DNA of 64,000 nt from Aequorivita vitellina (GCF_022008365.1 NZ_JAIRBA010000009.1:45033-109032); one strand, 5' to 3'. Shown: positions 42,022-50,892, counted from the stretch's first letter. Numbers and translations: made by a program. Notes: generated from the letters alone by a model not told the origin.

Positions 42022-44292
42022 TTGAACAGTATTTATAAAATAACAATTTTTAGTACCGCGATTTTGTTCGTGCTGCAATCTTGTGCTGTAAAGAAATTTA
42101 TTCCGGAAGGGGAGCGACTTTACACAGGGGCCAAAGTTGAAATTGAATCAGATTCGGTAATAAATAATAAAGGAAATTTAGAAGCTGTTTTAGAAAAAGC
42201 ACTACGCCCAATACCGAATAAAAAGTTTTTGGGAATGCGTCCGGGGCTTCATTTTTATTACAAGATGCAACAGGAAAAACCTGGGTTTATCAATCGGTTT
42301 TTTTATAAAAAAATAGGCGAGGAGCCCGTTTATCAAAGCGATGTAAAACAGTATGAGGTTGAGGAAATACTGCTGAACAGAATGGAAAATAGAGGCTTTT
42401 TCTATTCAGATGTGAATTCAGAGTTTATAGAAAATGAAAAAGAAGCCTCTGCAATTTACACCGTAAAAGCACCAACTCCGTACACTATTGCAAGCTACCA
42501 ACTAGATTCTTTACGGCCGCCGGTATATTCGGCGATTCAACAAAGTGTTGCTAAATCGCAATTAAAAAAAGGGCTTCGTTTTGACCTTTCAAATTTAAAA
42601 TTGGAACGGGAACGTATAGACCGCGATTTAAAACAAAAAGGCTTTTATAATTTTAATTCCAGCTTCTTAATTTTTGAAGCCGATACAAATCAGTACGACA
42701 AAAAACGTTTCGATTTATTTCTTCGGTTAAAAAAAGATATGCCTCAAAAAGCGATTGTTCCGTATAAAATTTCAGAAATAAACGTTTATGCAAATTACGA
42801 CGGACAAGATACCACGGTAACCGATGTAACCCGCTTTAACGATCGAAATTATATAAACAGCGCTTCTCATTTTAAACCGAAATATCTGGATCCGTTTATC
42901 ACTTTGGAAGCGGGAAAACTATACAGTCCCGAAGATTCACGCAATACCGCAAGACGACTTTCAACAATTGGTGCGTACAAATTTGTAAACATTCAATATA
43001 AAGAAAAGGATTCGTTGCATAGCGATAGTTTGGGGATTTTGGAGGCCAATATTTTTCTTTCGCCTTTAAACAAACGGGCTTTGCGAGTTCAATTGCAAGC
43101 TGTTACAAAATCTAACAATTTTGCTGGGCCCGGTTTGGCATTAACGTACAGTAATCGAAACCTTTTTAACGGTGGCGAAACACTAAACACTACTGCCAGC
43201 TTTGGTTATGAAGTGCAAATGGGTAGTGGCAGTAATAGTGGCAATACAAGTATAGATTTAGGTTTAAAATCTGAATTGATTTTTCCGCGAGTTATATTTC
43301 CTATAAAAATTGATACAGATTTTTTTAAATATGCCATTCCCAAAACAAAAACCAGTTTAGGTATAGATTATTTAAGTAGAACCAAACTATACGCTCTGTT
43401 TTCGGGTACGGCGCGGTTTGGATATATCTGGCAGGCTAATAAGTTTGTAACCCACGAAATTATTCCTATTTCAATTAATTACACCAAGCCTTCAAATACC
43501 ACTCCCGAATTTGAAGCTATTTTAGACGAAAACCCGTTTTTGAAACGCAGTTTTGACCAGCAATTTATTTCTGGATTGAACTATCTATTTACGTATAATG
43601 AAATGATAGAAACTTCAAAAACAAATCAGTTTTTTCTCAATACAACATTGGATTTAGCGGGAAACAGCATTAGTGTTTTCGGAAAAGAAAATGCGATGGG
43701 AACCAAAGAATTTTTAGGGTTGGAATATGCCCAATTTGCAAAAGTAGATGTAGATTTTAGATATCATTTCAATTTTGGAAATGAGCAAGTTATCGCTGCC
43801 AGGCTCTTTGGTGGCTACGGATACGCGTATGGCAATTCTGAAGTCGTACCATATGTAAAACAATATTATTCGGGAGGTCCGTACAGTGTTCGTGCATTCA
43901 GAATTCGTTCTTTGGGCCCGGGAACTTATAATGATGAAAATAATCCGAACTCCAATTATTTTGACCAAACCGGAAACATTCGTTTGGAAGCCAATATTGA
44001 ATACAGGTTTCCATTATTTTCATTTTTTAAAGGAGCCGTTTTTGCTGATGCCGGAAATATTTGGAATTCAAAAGCATTGCCAACCTATAACGGAAAAGAC
44101 AAATTCACTTCTAATTTTATAAACGAATTGGGAATGGGCGCAGGTATTGGCTTACGGGTAGATGTACAAGGCTTTGTGCTTCGGTTTGATTTTGCCGCGC
44201 CGTTTCACGATCCATCGCTTTCGGAAGAAAAACGCTTCAATTTTAATGTAAATGAAACGGTGTTTAACTTCGGAATTGGTTATCCTTTTTAG
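42022..44292 (+). CDS. tamL: TamL, BamA/TamA-family outer-membrane lipoprotein
   Basis: A 756-residue outer-membrane beta-barrel of the BamA/TamA superfamily. Unlike TamA, it begins with a lipoprotein signal: basic start, hydrophobic stretch and lipobox VLQSC (Cys at about 21). This is the Bacteroidetes variant called TamL. Three POTRA-like regions follow (to about 350), and the rest is a beta barrel ending in FNFNVNETVFNFGIGYPF, with the terminal aromatic typical of barrel proteins. FDFAAPFHDPS and YYSGGPYSVRAFRIRSLGPG are conserved barrel motifs. It is immediately downstream of tamB, and the two are partners across the periplasm. TTG start. Confidence 0.94.
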   Translation: MNSIYKITIFSTAILFVLQSCAVKKFIPEGERLYTGAKVEIESDSVINNKGNLEAVLEKALRPIPNKKFLGMRPGLHFYYKMQQEKPGFINRFFYKKIGEEPVYQSDVKQYEVEEILLNRMENRGFFYSDVNSEFIENEKEASAIYTVKAPTPYTIASYQLDSLRPPVYSAIQQSVAKSQLKKGLRFDLSNLKLERERIDRDLKQKGFYNFNSSFLIFEADTNQYDKKRFDLFLRLKKDMPQKAIVPYKISEINVYANYDGQDTTVTDVTRFNDRNYINSASHFKPKYLDPFITLEAGKLYSPEDSRNTARRLSTIGAYKFVNIQYKEKDSLHSDSLGILEANIFLSPLNKRALRVQLQAVTKSNNFAGPGLALTYSNRNLFNGGETLNTTASFGYEVQMGSGSNSGNTSIDLGLKSELIFPRVIFPIKIDTDFFKYAIPKTKTSLGIDYLSRTKLYALFSGTARFGYIWQANKFVTHEIIPISINYTKPSNTTPEFEAILDENPFLKRSFDQQFISGLNYLFTYNEMIETSKTNQFFLNTTLDLAGNSISVFGKENAMGTKEFLGLEYAQFAKVDVDFRYHFNFGNEQVIAARLFGGYGYAYGNSEVVPYVKQYYSGGPYSVRAFRIRSLGPGTYNDENNPNSNYFDQTGNIRLEANIEYRFPLFSFFKGAVFADAGNIWNSKALPTYNGKDKFTSNFINELGMGAGIGLRVDVQGFVLRFDFAAPFHDPSLSEEKRFNFNVNETVFNFGIGYPF

Positions 44293-44298
44293 TTATTT

Positions 44299-44910
44299 CT
44301 ACTTATTTATTTCTTCAAGTAATTGATCGAAATCTTCAATTTTAACGTGCAAAGTACCGTCCAAACTTATGATTGGCGTAGTAACCGAATCTATTTGCAC
44401 CGTAGAATTTGCAAATGCGGGTGCCAATTGATCTTTTAATTCAGGCTTTTCAGAAAAACGGTGTACGGTATATAAATACCTACTCTTGTTTAGGTTGGAC
44501 ACCAGGGAGTCGCAACTAGTGCAGGTTTCAGCAATGTAAACAATCACTTTTTTCTTTGGATCTATTTTTATGGGTTCAAAACTCCTACGCATAGCGCGTC
44601 GCGAAAGACTGTCATTTATTTCAAGGTTATATGTATAATGTGCTTTTTTACCCCTATCGACGATTAAGTTAGCAAGCAATACTTTTGAAGCTGCAGGAAT
44701 TCGAACCGGTCTCGGCGCGCTTTTACTTTGTCTAAAATTGGTTCCTTTAACCGTAATTTTTACGTCTAAATCTTTTTCAGTTTTATTTAAACCATAAAGA
44801 AACAGACGGCTTGGTTTCTCTTCTTCAACTATTTCTATTTGTTTTTCTTGTGAGAATAATGGCGTAACGCTCATTGAAAAAAGTAGCGCAAAAAGTATTT
44901 TTTTAATCAT
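44299..44910 (-). CDS. Secreted protein with a CxxC thioredoxin-like C-terminus
   Basis: A 203-residue exported protein from the ATG at 44910; an upstream in-frame ATG at 44952 adds 14 residues before the signal peptide MIKKILFALLFSMSVTPLFS. The middle is a beta-rich region (about 30-130). The C-terminal third contains TCTSCDSL, giving a CxxC pair, and a region resembling a glutaredoxin-like fold ending LLEEINK. The CxxC suggests disulphide exchange in the periplasm. Convergent with tamL (6 bases between stops) and divergent from msrA. Function not assigned. DUF-like with no recognised name. Confidence 0.75.
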   Translation of the reverse strand: MIKKILFALLFSMSVTPLFSQEKQIEIVEEEKPSRLFLYGLNKTEKDLDVKITVKGTNFRQSKSAPRPVRIPAASKVLLANLIVDRGKKAHYTYNLEINDSLSRRAMRRSFEPIKIDPKKKVIVYIAETCTSCDSLVSNLNKSRYLYTVHRFSEKPELKDQLAPAFANSTVQIDSVTTPIISLDGTLHVKIEDFDQLLEEINK

Positions 44911-45029
44911 GAAGAATGTTTTAAGGTTTTTTAAAGATATGATTTTCAACAAGATTCAAAAAATAAAATACTGAAAAATACACAGCTAGCTTTAACAATA
45001 CTTTGTAAAATTTAGCCAAACGCAGTAAG

Positions 45030-45037
45030 TATCTTTG
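45030..45037 (+). promoter_or_regulatory. -7 element of msrA
   Basis: TATCTTTG matches TAnnTTTG. It contains the TTG (45035-45037) that would otherwise be a possible start codon, so transcription must begin after it. A TTG at 45003-45005 lies 24 bases upstream, slightly more than the usual spacing. The element decides the msrA start. Confidence 0.6.
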
Positions 45038-45049
45038 AAAAAAAGAACA

Positions 45050-45598
45050 ATGGAAGAAAATAATTTAGAAAAAATGACTGTTGGCGGAGGCTGCTTTTGG
45101 TGCACCGAAGCGGTTTTTGATCAAATAAATGGCGTTGAAAAAGTAGTATCGGGTTACGCTGGCGGGACAGTTCCTGGAACGCCCACCTATCGCGAGGTTT
45201 GCAGTGGACTTACAGGACATGCCGAAGTAATTCAAGTCACTTTTAATCCCGCGATTGTTTCATTTGAAGATTTGCTCATTATTTTTATGACCACCCACGA
45301 TCCTACAACCTTAAACAGACAAGGAGCAGACAGGGGCACGCAATATCGTTCGGTAATTTTTTATCACAATAAAAATCAAAAAGAAATTGCTGAAGCTGTT
45401 TTAAGTGAAATGAAACCTTATTTTGAAAACCCAATCGTTACGGAAATAGGCCCATTGGAAAAATTTCATCCAGCCGAGGAGCAGCATCAGGATTATTACA
45501 TTAATAATAAAAACCAAGGTTATTGTACAGCTGTTATTTCGCCAAAACTCGCACGATTAAGGCAAATGCATTCAGATAAATTAAAATCAACGTCGTAA
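45050..45598 (+). CDS. msrA: Peptide-methionine (S)-S-oxide reductase MsrA
   Basis: MsrA repairs oxidised methionine by reducing Met-(S)-sulfoxide with thioredoxin electrons. From the ATG at 45050 it is 182 residues. The active site is GCFWCTE with catalytic Cys15; recycling cysteines are less obvious. VVSGYAGG and FWCTEAVFD, plus the HDPTTLNRQGADRGTQYRS stretch (about 83-101), are family hallmarks. The TTG at 45035 is inside the -7 box, so the ATG is the true start. Neighbouring secreted CxxC protein on the opposite strand could act in the same stress, but MsrA itself has no signal and is cytoplasmic. Confidence 0.95.
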   Translation: MEENNLEKMTVGGGCFWCTEAVFDQINGVEKVVSGYAGGTVPGTPTYREVCSGLTGHAEVIQVTFNPAIVSFEDLLIIFMTTHDPTTLNRQGADRGTQYRSVIFYHNKNQKEIAEAVLSEMKPYFENPIVTEIGPLEKFHPAEEQHQDYYINNKNQGYCTAVISPKLARLRQMHSDKLKSTS

Positions 45599-45718
45599 CG
45601 CAACAAATTAATTTTTCTTCAATAATAAATTGAAAATTTGAAGCAATTTTTTAACAAATGGTATTTCAATATATTGTTACTTTAACCCTTTTTATGATGT
45701 TACTTGTCTAATTTAATG

Positions 45719-45726
45719 TACCTTTG
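45719..45726 (+). promoter_or_regulatory. Candidate -7 element of the cold-shock-domain gene
   Basis: TACCTTTG matches TAnnTTTG, about 130 bases upstream of the ATG at 45857. The resulting leader of about 125 bases contains the hairpin at 45801-45829. No TTG at the expected spacing. Confidence 0.45.
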
Positions 45727-45800
45727 TAACCCACGGATGCAAATTATTTAAACCCACCTAGGTAAACCAATAAAACAACAAATTACATATAACTAATTCA

Positions 45801-45836
45801 AAAGTCATCTGCAGCGTGTGGATGGCTTTTTTTATT
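45801..45836 (+). terminator. Terminator-like hairpin in the leader of the cold-shock-domain gene
   Basis: AAAGTCATC (45801-45809) pairs with GATGGCTTT (45821-45829), with one G-U, around an 11-base loop, and is followed by a T-run (45827-45835). This is the layout of a rho-independent terminator, but it stands between the promoter candidate and the ATG, 21 bases ahead of it. It may therefore be an attenuator, or a structure that melts or is bypassed in the cold. No alternative terminator for msrA is visible between its stop and this point, so a simple terminator for msrA remains possible. Confidence 0.6.
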
Positions 45837-45856
45837 CTAATAATTTAAAAATTAAA

Positions 45857-46303
45857 ATGGCAAAATCGCAACAGACGTATAGTAAAAAAGAAAAGGAAAA
45901 AGCAAAACAAAAAAAGCGGGAAGAAAAGCAAAAGAAAAAGGAAGCTCGCAAGGCAGAAAAGACGCCAGGTATTGATTTTGCTTATGTAGACCACAATGGA
46001 AATTTAGTAGATACGCCGCCAGATCCGTCTATGAAAGTAGAAATTGAAGCCGAAGATATTGTACTCGGAATTCCTCCAAAAGAAGAAGGCGAGCGCGAAG
46101 CTTTTGATCCTGTGAGACAGGGAAAAGTTTCATTCTACGATTCTTCCAAAGGTTTTGGATTTATAATTGACAATGAAAATAACGAAAAATATTTTACGCA
46201 CGTAAGCGGAATTATTGACGAAATTACAGAGAATGACATCGTATCTTTCGAACTTGAAAAAGGCCAACGCGGTATGAATGCCGTAAAGGTTAAAAAGGTT
46301 TAA
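45857..46303 (+). CDS. Cold-shock-domain protein with Lys-rich N-terminal extension
   Basis: A 148-residue protein. The C-terminal half (about 88-148) is a cold-shock domain: GKVSFYDSSKGFGFIID holds the RNP1 sequence and KYFTHVSGI the RNP2-like part. It binds single-stranded RNA or DNA. The N-terminal 40 residues are extremely Lys/Glu-rich, beginning MAKSQQTYSKKEKEKAKQKK, which adds a charged extension not found in short CspA. The start is ATG at 45857 because an earlier in-frame ATG (45818) lies inside the hairpin. Followed by the terminator at 46324-46350. Confidence 0.92.
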   Translation: MAKSQQTYSKKEKEKAKQKKREEKQKKKEARKAEKTPGIDFAYVDHNGNLVDTPPDPSMKVEIEAEDIVLGIPPKEEGEREAFDPVRQGKVSFYDSSKGFGFIIDNENNEKYFTHVSGIIDEITENDIVSFELEKGQRGMNAVKVKKV

Positions 46304-46323
46304 AACTTTCTATTTGAAGCATA

Positions 46324-46350
46324 AAAAATCCCGCAACTTGCGGGATTTTT
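46324..46350. terminator. Bidirectional rho-independent terminator
   Basis: AAAAATCCCGCA (46324-46335) and TGCGGGATTTTT (46339-46350) form a perfect 12-base stem with a 3-base loop, between the converging cold-shock-domain and YtxH genes. Confidence 0.93.
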
Positions 46351-46370
46351 ACTTTCTAAAAACCAATATA

Positions 46371-46613
46371 TTAATTGGTAATATCGTTTACTTCTTTCTT
46401 CGTAGAATTTTTTAGTTGGTCGTACTTTTCTGAAATGGTATCCTGTACTTCGCCAGCTTTTTCCTTTATTTTACTGCTCGTTTCGGTAGCTTTGTCTTTA
46501 AGTCTTTGTTTTTCTTCGGGCGTCATGTTTTTGTATTTCCAAAATGCAAATGCGCCGGCTGCTACTCCTAGCAATGCCAATATTCCTTTTCCTTTATTGT
46601 TCATGTTGTTCAT
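46371..46613 (-). CDS. YtxH-like small membrane protein
   Basis: An 80-residue protein. A membrane helix lies at about 10-27 (ILALLGVAAGAFAFWKY), followed by a Lys/Glu-rich amphipathic helix (KDKATETSSKIKEKAGEV, about 40-57) and DQLKNSTKKEV. This is the YtxH pattern, also annotated as gas vesicle-like protein. Often stress-induced in other bacteria; no precise role. Transcribed alone toward the terminator at 46324-46350. Confidence 0.85.
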   Translation of the reverse strand: MNNMNNKGKGILALLGVAAGAFAFWKYKNMTPEEKQRLKDKATETSSKIKEKAGEVQDTISEKYDQLKNSTKKEVNDITN

Positions 46614-46916
46614 TTTTTTTGTTTACGTGAAGATACGTTTTTGATTGGCTTCGCAATAATTTTGAAATGACTTTAGTATAAGTTTAATACTTATACTTTC
46701 AATTGTAAAAAATATTCACAATTTGTTCAACCAAAGCGGAGCTAAAAACGAAAAGTAACAATCTAAAAGTTTTATTAAAATAATTTCTTAAATTTAAGAA
46801 TCAGAAAAACCCAATAATATATTTATGATTAACAAAATTTAAGCAAGTCCAAACTCCCAAAGAATTGTTTGGCGCATTGCATCTGAAAATAACATACTAA
46901 CCAAAAACACAGACAG
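46614..46916. other. Intergenic region between YtxH-like gene and EF-G2-like gene
   Basis: About 300 AT-rich bases. AGTATAAGT (46675-46683) and ACTTATACT (46689-46697) form an exact inverted repeat with a 5-base spacer, the geometry of an operator or a short hairpin. No consensus promoter was found for the EF-G-like gene, and no RNA gene was recognised. Confidence 0.4.
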
Positions 46917-49019
46917 ATGAAAATATATGACGACAAACACATTAAAAACGTAGTCTTTGTGGGTGCTCACAATAGCGGAAAAACCACGCTCGCCGAAACA
47001 ATGCTTTTTGAAGCAGGCCTTATAAACCGCCGCGGAACAGTTGAAAACAACAACACAGTTTCAGATTACCACGACATTGAACACGAAAGAGGCAATTCTA
47101 TTTTCGCTACGCCCTTGCACACCGAGTGGCGTAATTACAAAATCAACATTTTAGACACTCCAGGTTTAGATGATTTTATAGGTGAAATCGTTTCTTCTAT
47201 TCGCGTTTCAGACACTATTGTTACCGTTTTAAACGGGCAATACGGCGTGGAAGTGGGCACCGAAATTATTTGGAACTACATCGATAAATACCACAAACCA
47301 ACAATTTTTGTAATAAACCAAATAGACCATATTAATGCTAATTTTGAAGAGAGTTTCCAAAGCATAAAAAATTTGGTGGGTAACAATGCCGTAAAAATCC
47401 AATACCCTTTAATTGTCGACGGCGCGCAATGTATTATTGATGTGCTTAAAATGAAAATGTATAAATTTTCCCCAGAGGGAGGAAAGCCTGAAAAGCTGGA
47501 AATTCCCGACGATCAAAAGGAATTGGCCAACGAATTAAATAACGAATTAATAGAAAAAGCTGCAGAAAATGATGAAACATTGATGGAGCTTTTTTTTGAT
47601 AAAGGAACTTTAAACGAAGATGAAATGCGGGTCGGCATCAAAGCGGGAATGCTGAATCAAGAGCTTTTCCCTGTCTTTTGCGTTTCGGCTATAAACGATA
47701 TGGGCACGGGACGATTGATGGGGTTTATAGATAATGTAGCGCCTGCAGCTGCCGATTTAAAACCTGAACAAAGCATAGATGAAAAAGAAGTAAAAGCCAT
47801 AAAGGATGGTCCAACAGCTTTATTCGTATTTAAAACGGTTTATCAGCAAAATCTTGGTCAGATTACTTTCTTTAAAGTATTGCGAGGCGAAGTGCGTTTA
47901 AACGACAAGCTTATAAATTCAAGAAATGACGAAACCGAAGTGATAAATCAACTTTTTATTATGGATGGAAAGGAACGCCAACCCGTTACTAAATTGACCG
48001 TGGGCGACCTCGGAGCCACGCTAAAGTTGAAATATACCGAAACCAACGATACGCTTTCTTCCCCAAAAGACACAATAGAAATAAAGCCTATAAAATTTCC
48101 GCAGCCAAGAGTTAAGAAAGCTATTTCGGCGGTAAATACAAAAGATGAAGAAAAACTAAGCGAAACATTAAAGAAAATTCACAGCCAGGATCCCACAGTT
48201 GAAATTTCTTTTTCTTCCGAAGCAAAACAGCTTATTCTTTCCTGCCAAGGCGAACTTCATCTTGCCACCATAGATTGGATTTTGAAAAATATTTACGGAG
48301 TGGAGGCACAATTTGAAAATCCAAAAATAGCTTTTAGAGAAACCATTCAGCGTTCTTCAACTTCAAATTATAGACATAAAAAACAATCCGGCGGTTCGGG
48401 TCAGTTCGCAGAAGTTCACTTAAAAATTGAACCGTGGTTTGAAGGTATGGACGAGCCGCAAGGTTTCAGTCTTCGCGGTAAGGAGGAAGTGGATCTTCCT
48501 TGGGGCGGAAAATTGGTTTTTTACAACTGCATTGTTGGTGGAGTTATAGATCAAAGGTATTTGCCGTCAATTATGAAAGGTGTTTTGGAAGTAATGGAAT
48601 CGGGCCCGTTGGTAAATTCGTTTATTCGCGATGTGCGCGTCATGGTTTTTGATGGCAAAATGCACAATGTTGACTCAAACGATATTTCGTTTAAAATTGC
48701 AGGAGCACATGCTTTTAAAGAAGCTTTTTTAAATGCAAATCCCAAGCTTTTGGAACCAGTTTTAGAACTTATTGTAAAAGTACCCGAAGAAATGGTAGGC
48801 AATGTAATGACCGATTTACAAGCGCGTCGTTCTATGATTCAAGGAATAGAAAGTAACAATAATTATCAGATTTTAAAATGCTTAACTCCTGAAGCCGAGT
48901 TGTTTAATTTTTCAACAGATTTGCGCTCATTAACACAGGGTAGGGCAACCTTTAAATCGGCATTCGCTTCGTATCAACCGGTGCCAACTCACGTTCAAAA
49001 AGAATTGGTGAACAAATAA
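46917..49019 (+). CDS. Elongation factor G paralogue (EF-G2-like) without the catalytic histidine
   Basis: A 700-residue translational GTPase with all EF-G domains. The G1 loop is GAHNSGKTT (residues 16-24), G3 is DTPGLDD (80-86), and G4 is NQID (134-137) instead of NKxD. The switch II His of standard EF-G (DTPGH), which positions water for GTP hydrolysis, is Leu84 here. This fits the paralogous EF-G2/FusA2 group, in which hydrolysis is slow or dispensable; in Bacteroides, a paralogue of this kind acts in carbon starvation and gut fitness. Standard EF-G (fusA) is presumably elsewhere. Alternatives: an antibiotic-protection protein, but the domain order and length fit EF-G best. Confidence 0.9.
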   Translation: MKIYDDKHIKNVVFVGAHNSGKTTLAETMLFEAGLINRRGTVENNNTVSDYHDIEHERGNSIFATPLHTEWRNYKINILDTPGLDDFIGEIVSSIRVSDTIVTVLNGQYGVEVGTEIIWNYIDKYHKPTIFVINQIDHINANFEESFQSIKNLVGNNAVKIQYPLIVDGAQCIIDVLKMKMYKFSPEGGKPEKLEIPDDQKELANELNNELIEKAAENDETLMELFFDKGTLNEDEMRVGIKAGMLNQELFPVFCVSAINDMGTGRLMGFIDNVAPAAADLKPEQSIDEKEVKAIKDGPTALFVFKTVYQQNLGQITFFKVLRGEVRLNDKLINSRNDETEVINQLFIMDGKERQPVTKLTVGDLGATLKLKYTETNDTLSSPKDTIEIKPIKFPQPRVKKAISAVNTKDEEKLSETLKKIHSQDPTVEISFSSEAKQLILSCQGELHLATIDWILKNIYGVEAQFENPKIAFRETIQRSSTSNYRHKKQSGGSGQFAEVHLKIEPWFEGMDEPQGFSLRGKEEVDLPWGGKLVFYNCIVGGVIDQRYLPSIMKGVLEVMESGPLVNSFIRDVRVMVFDGKMHNVDSNDISFKIAGAHAFKEAFLNANPKLLEPVLELIVKVPEEMVGNVMTDLQARRSMIQGIESNNNYQILKCLTPEAELFNFSTDLRSLTQGRATFKSAFASYQPVPTHVQKELVNK

Positions 49020-49167
49020 ATTACTTTTGCGAATAAATTGCATTCCACGATTAAATTAGTCGTTCTTTTTTGTTTGCAATTGCGTCTAATTATGACACTT
49101 TTAAAGCGTACGAAAATTCTTTAACAATAATTTCATCAAATACGCTTTAAATACTTACAAAAGGGTG

Positions 49168-49175
49168 TATTTTTG
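49168..49175 (+). promoter_or_regulatory. Candidate -7 element of the SF2 helicase gene
   Basis: TATTTTTG matches TAnnTTTG, 24 bases before the ATG at 49199. No TTG at the expected spacing. Confidence 0.4.
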
Positions 49176-49198
49176 CAATCCTGCAAAACTAAAATTTC

Positions 49199-50752
49199 AT
49201 GACCGATATTCAAGACGCTGTACAAGAGAAAAAAACTGATAAAGAGCTATATAGCTACCAAAAAGGAGCCATTGACAAAATTTTTGACAAGTTTGAGACG
49301 GCACCAGACGATTACCATTTGCTGTACCAGTTGCCTACGGGTGGCGGAAAAACGGTTATTTTTTCTGAAATAGTTCGTCAGTATTTAAAGAACCATAACA
49401 AAAAGGTGTTGGTAATGACCCACCGCGTGGAGCTTTGTAAGCAAACTTCAGAAATGTTGACAAGTTTTGGGGTAGTGAATAAGGTTGTAAACAGTACCGC
49501 AAACCTTTCCGATCAAGCCAAATACAGCTGTTTTGTGGCAATGGTTGAAACTTTAAACAATCGTTTGAACGATAACAAACTGGATATTTCAGACATTGGT
49601 TTGGTTATTATTGATGAAGCCCATTACAACTCGTTTACAAAGCTTTTCAAATTCTTCGAAAAATCCTTTATTCTTGGGGTAACAGCAACGCCTTTAAGTT
49701 CTAATAGAAGTCTTCCTATGAAAGACAACTACCAGGAATTGATTGTAGGTGAAAGCATTGAATCGTTAATTGAAAATGAATTTTTGGCTGAGGTTGAGGT
49801 TTTTCAATATAATATGGGGCTAACCTCACTTGAAATTGGTTCTAATGGCGATTATACGGTAAAATCTTCAGATGATTTATACTCGGGTGTAGGAATGCTA
49901 GACCAATTACTACAGGCGTATTTAACGCATTCAAAAGGAAAGAAAACCTTAATATTTAATAACGGTATTAATACATCTATACAAGTGTATTACCATTTAC
50001 GAGCCGAAGGTTTGCCGGTTATGCATTTGGATAATACGGCATCTAAAAAGGAACGAAAGCAGATTTTAAGATGGTTTAAAGAAACACCAGATGCTATTTT
50101 AACTTCGGTGAGTATTTTAACTACAGGTTTTGATGAACCAACAATTGACACTATAATCTTGAATAGAGCAACCCGTTCACTAACGCTTTATTTTCAGATG
50201 ATTGGTCGAGGTTCGCGAATTTTGAATAATAAATCGAAATTTTCTGTAATTGATTTAGGAAATAACTACCAGCGTTTTGGTCCGTGGGAAGCGCCATTAG
50301 ATTGGCAAGCAATTTTCCGTTCGCCAGATTATTATATGGATAGGTTGATGAGCGATGACGAATTGGAAAGTCATTTTAGATATGAAATGCCTGAAGAACT
50401 TCGAGCCGAATTTGCTAAAAGTGAAGAGGTTTATTTCGATATTAAAAAAACCTATACCGAAGCAACTTTTAAAGGCGAATCGTCTAAAGTTGTTTTAGAA
50501 CGTTCCATTGAGCAGCATGCCTATATATGCATTGAAAACAGCGAAGATGTTTACGATGCTCTAGGTTTGGCAAAAATGCTGAATGATGATATTGACCATA
50601 GAATCGAAAAATACTCACAGTGCATAAGTAAAAGTACACATAACTTTATTAGCTGGTTAAAAGACGATTACCGTTTAAAATTGCGCAGTTATATTCGTGA
50701 AAATTTTGATGCCGTTTTTGAAGAAATCAACGGTTTTCCACCAGAAGATTAG
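49199..50752 (+). CDS. DEAD/DEAH-box (SF2) DNA helicase of the RadD/restriction-subunit type
   Basis: A 517-residue helicase. Motif I PTGGGKT is at residues 46-52, motif II DEAH at 139-142, motif III TATP at 162-165 and motif VI QMIGRGSR at 333-340. The pattern is that of RadD-like and type III restriction-subunit-like helicases of DNA repair. No methylase or restriction partner is next to it, so a repair role is more likely than restriction. The C-terminal 150 residues lack a recognised domain. Confidence 0.9.
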   Translation: MTDIQDAVQEKKTDKELYSYQKGAIDKIFDKFETAPDDYHLLYQLPTGGGKTVIFSEIVRQYLKNHNKKVLVMTHRVELCKQTSEMLTSFGVVNKVVNSTANLSDQAKYSCFVAMVETLNNRLNDNKLDISDIGLVIIDEAHYNSFTKLFKFFEKSFILGVTATPLSSNRSLPMKDNYQELIVGESIESLIENEFLAEVEVFQYNMGLTSLEIGSNGDYTVKSSDDLYSGVGMLDQLLQAYLTHSKGKKTLIFNNGINTSIQVYYHLRAEGLPVMHLDNTASKKERKQILRWFKETPDAILTSVSILTTGFDEPTIDTIILNRATRSLTLYFQMIGRGSRILNNKSKFSVIDLGNNYQRFGPWEAPLDWQAIFRSPDYYMDRLMSDDELESHFRYEMPEELRAEFAKSEEVYFDIKKTYTEATFKGESSKVVLERSIEQHAYICIENSEDVYDALGLAKMLNDDIDHRIEKYSQCISKSTHNFISWLKDDYRLKLRSYIRENFDAVFEEINGFPPED

Positions 50753-50846
50753 GTTTATATTTTTTTAGAAGAATAGGCCAATGCGTCTCATTTTTATTGC
50801 CTTTCAATAATACAGAAGGTAAAAAAATCCACTTTTTACAATATTT

Positions 50847-50876
50847 AATTCACTAATTGACAAAGCATTATATTTG
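50847..50876 (+). promoter_or_regulatory. Full-length Bacteroidetes promoter before the DEAD-box gene
   Basis: TTG (50847-50849), then 19 bases, then TATATTTG (50869-50876). This is the textbook -33/-7 pair for Bacteroidetes and the best promoter in the window. The ATG is 17 bases further on. Confidence 0.8.
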
Positions 50877-50892
50877 CACCAAATAGCCATCC

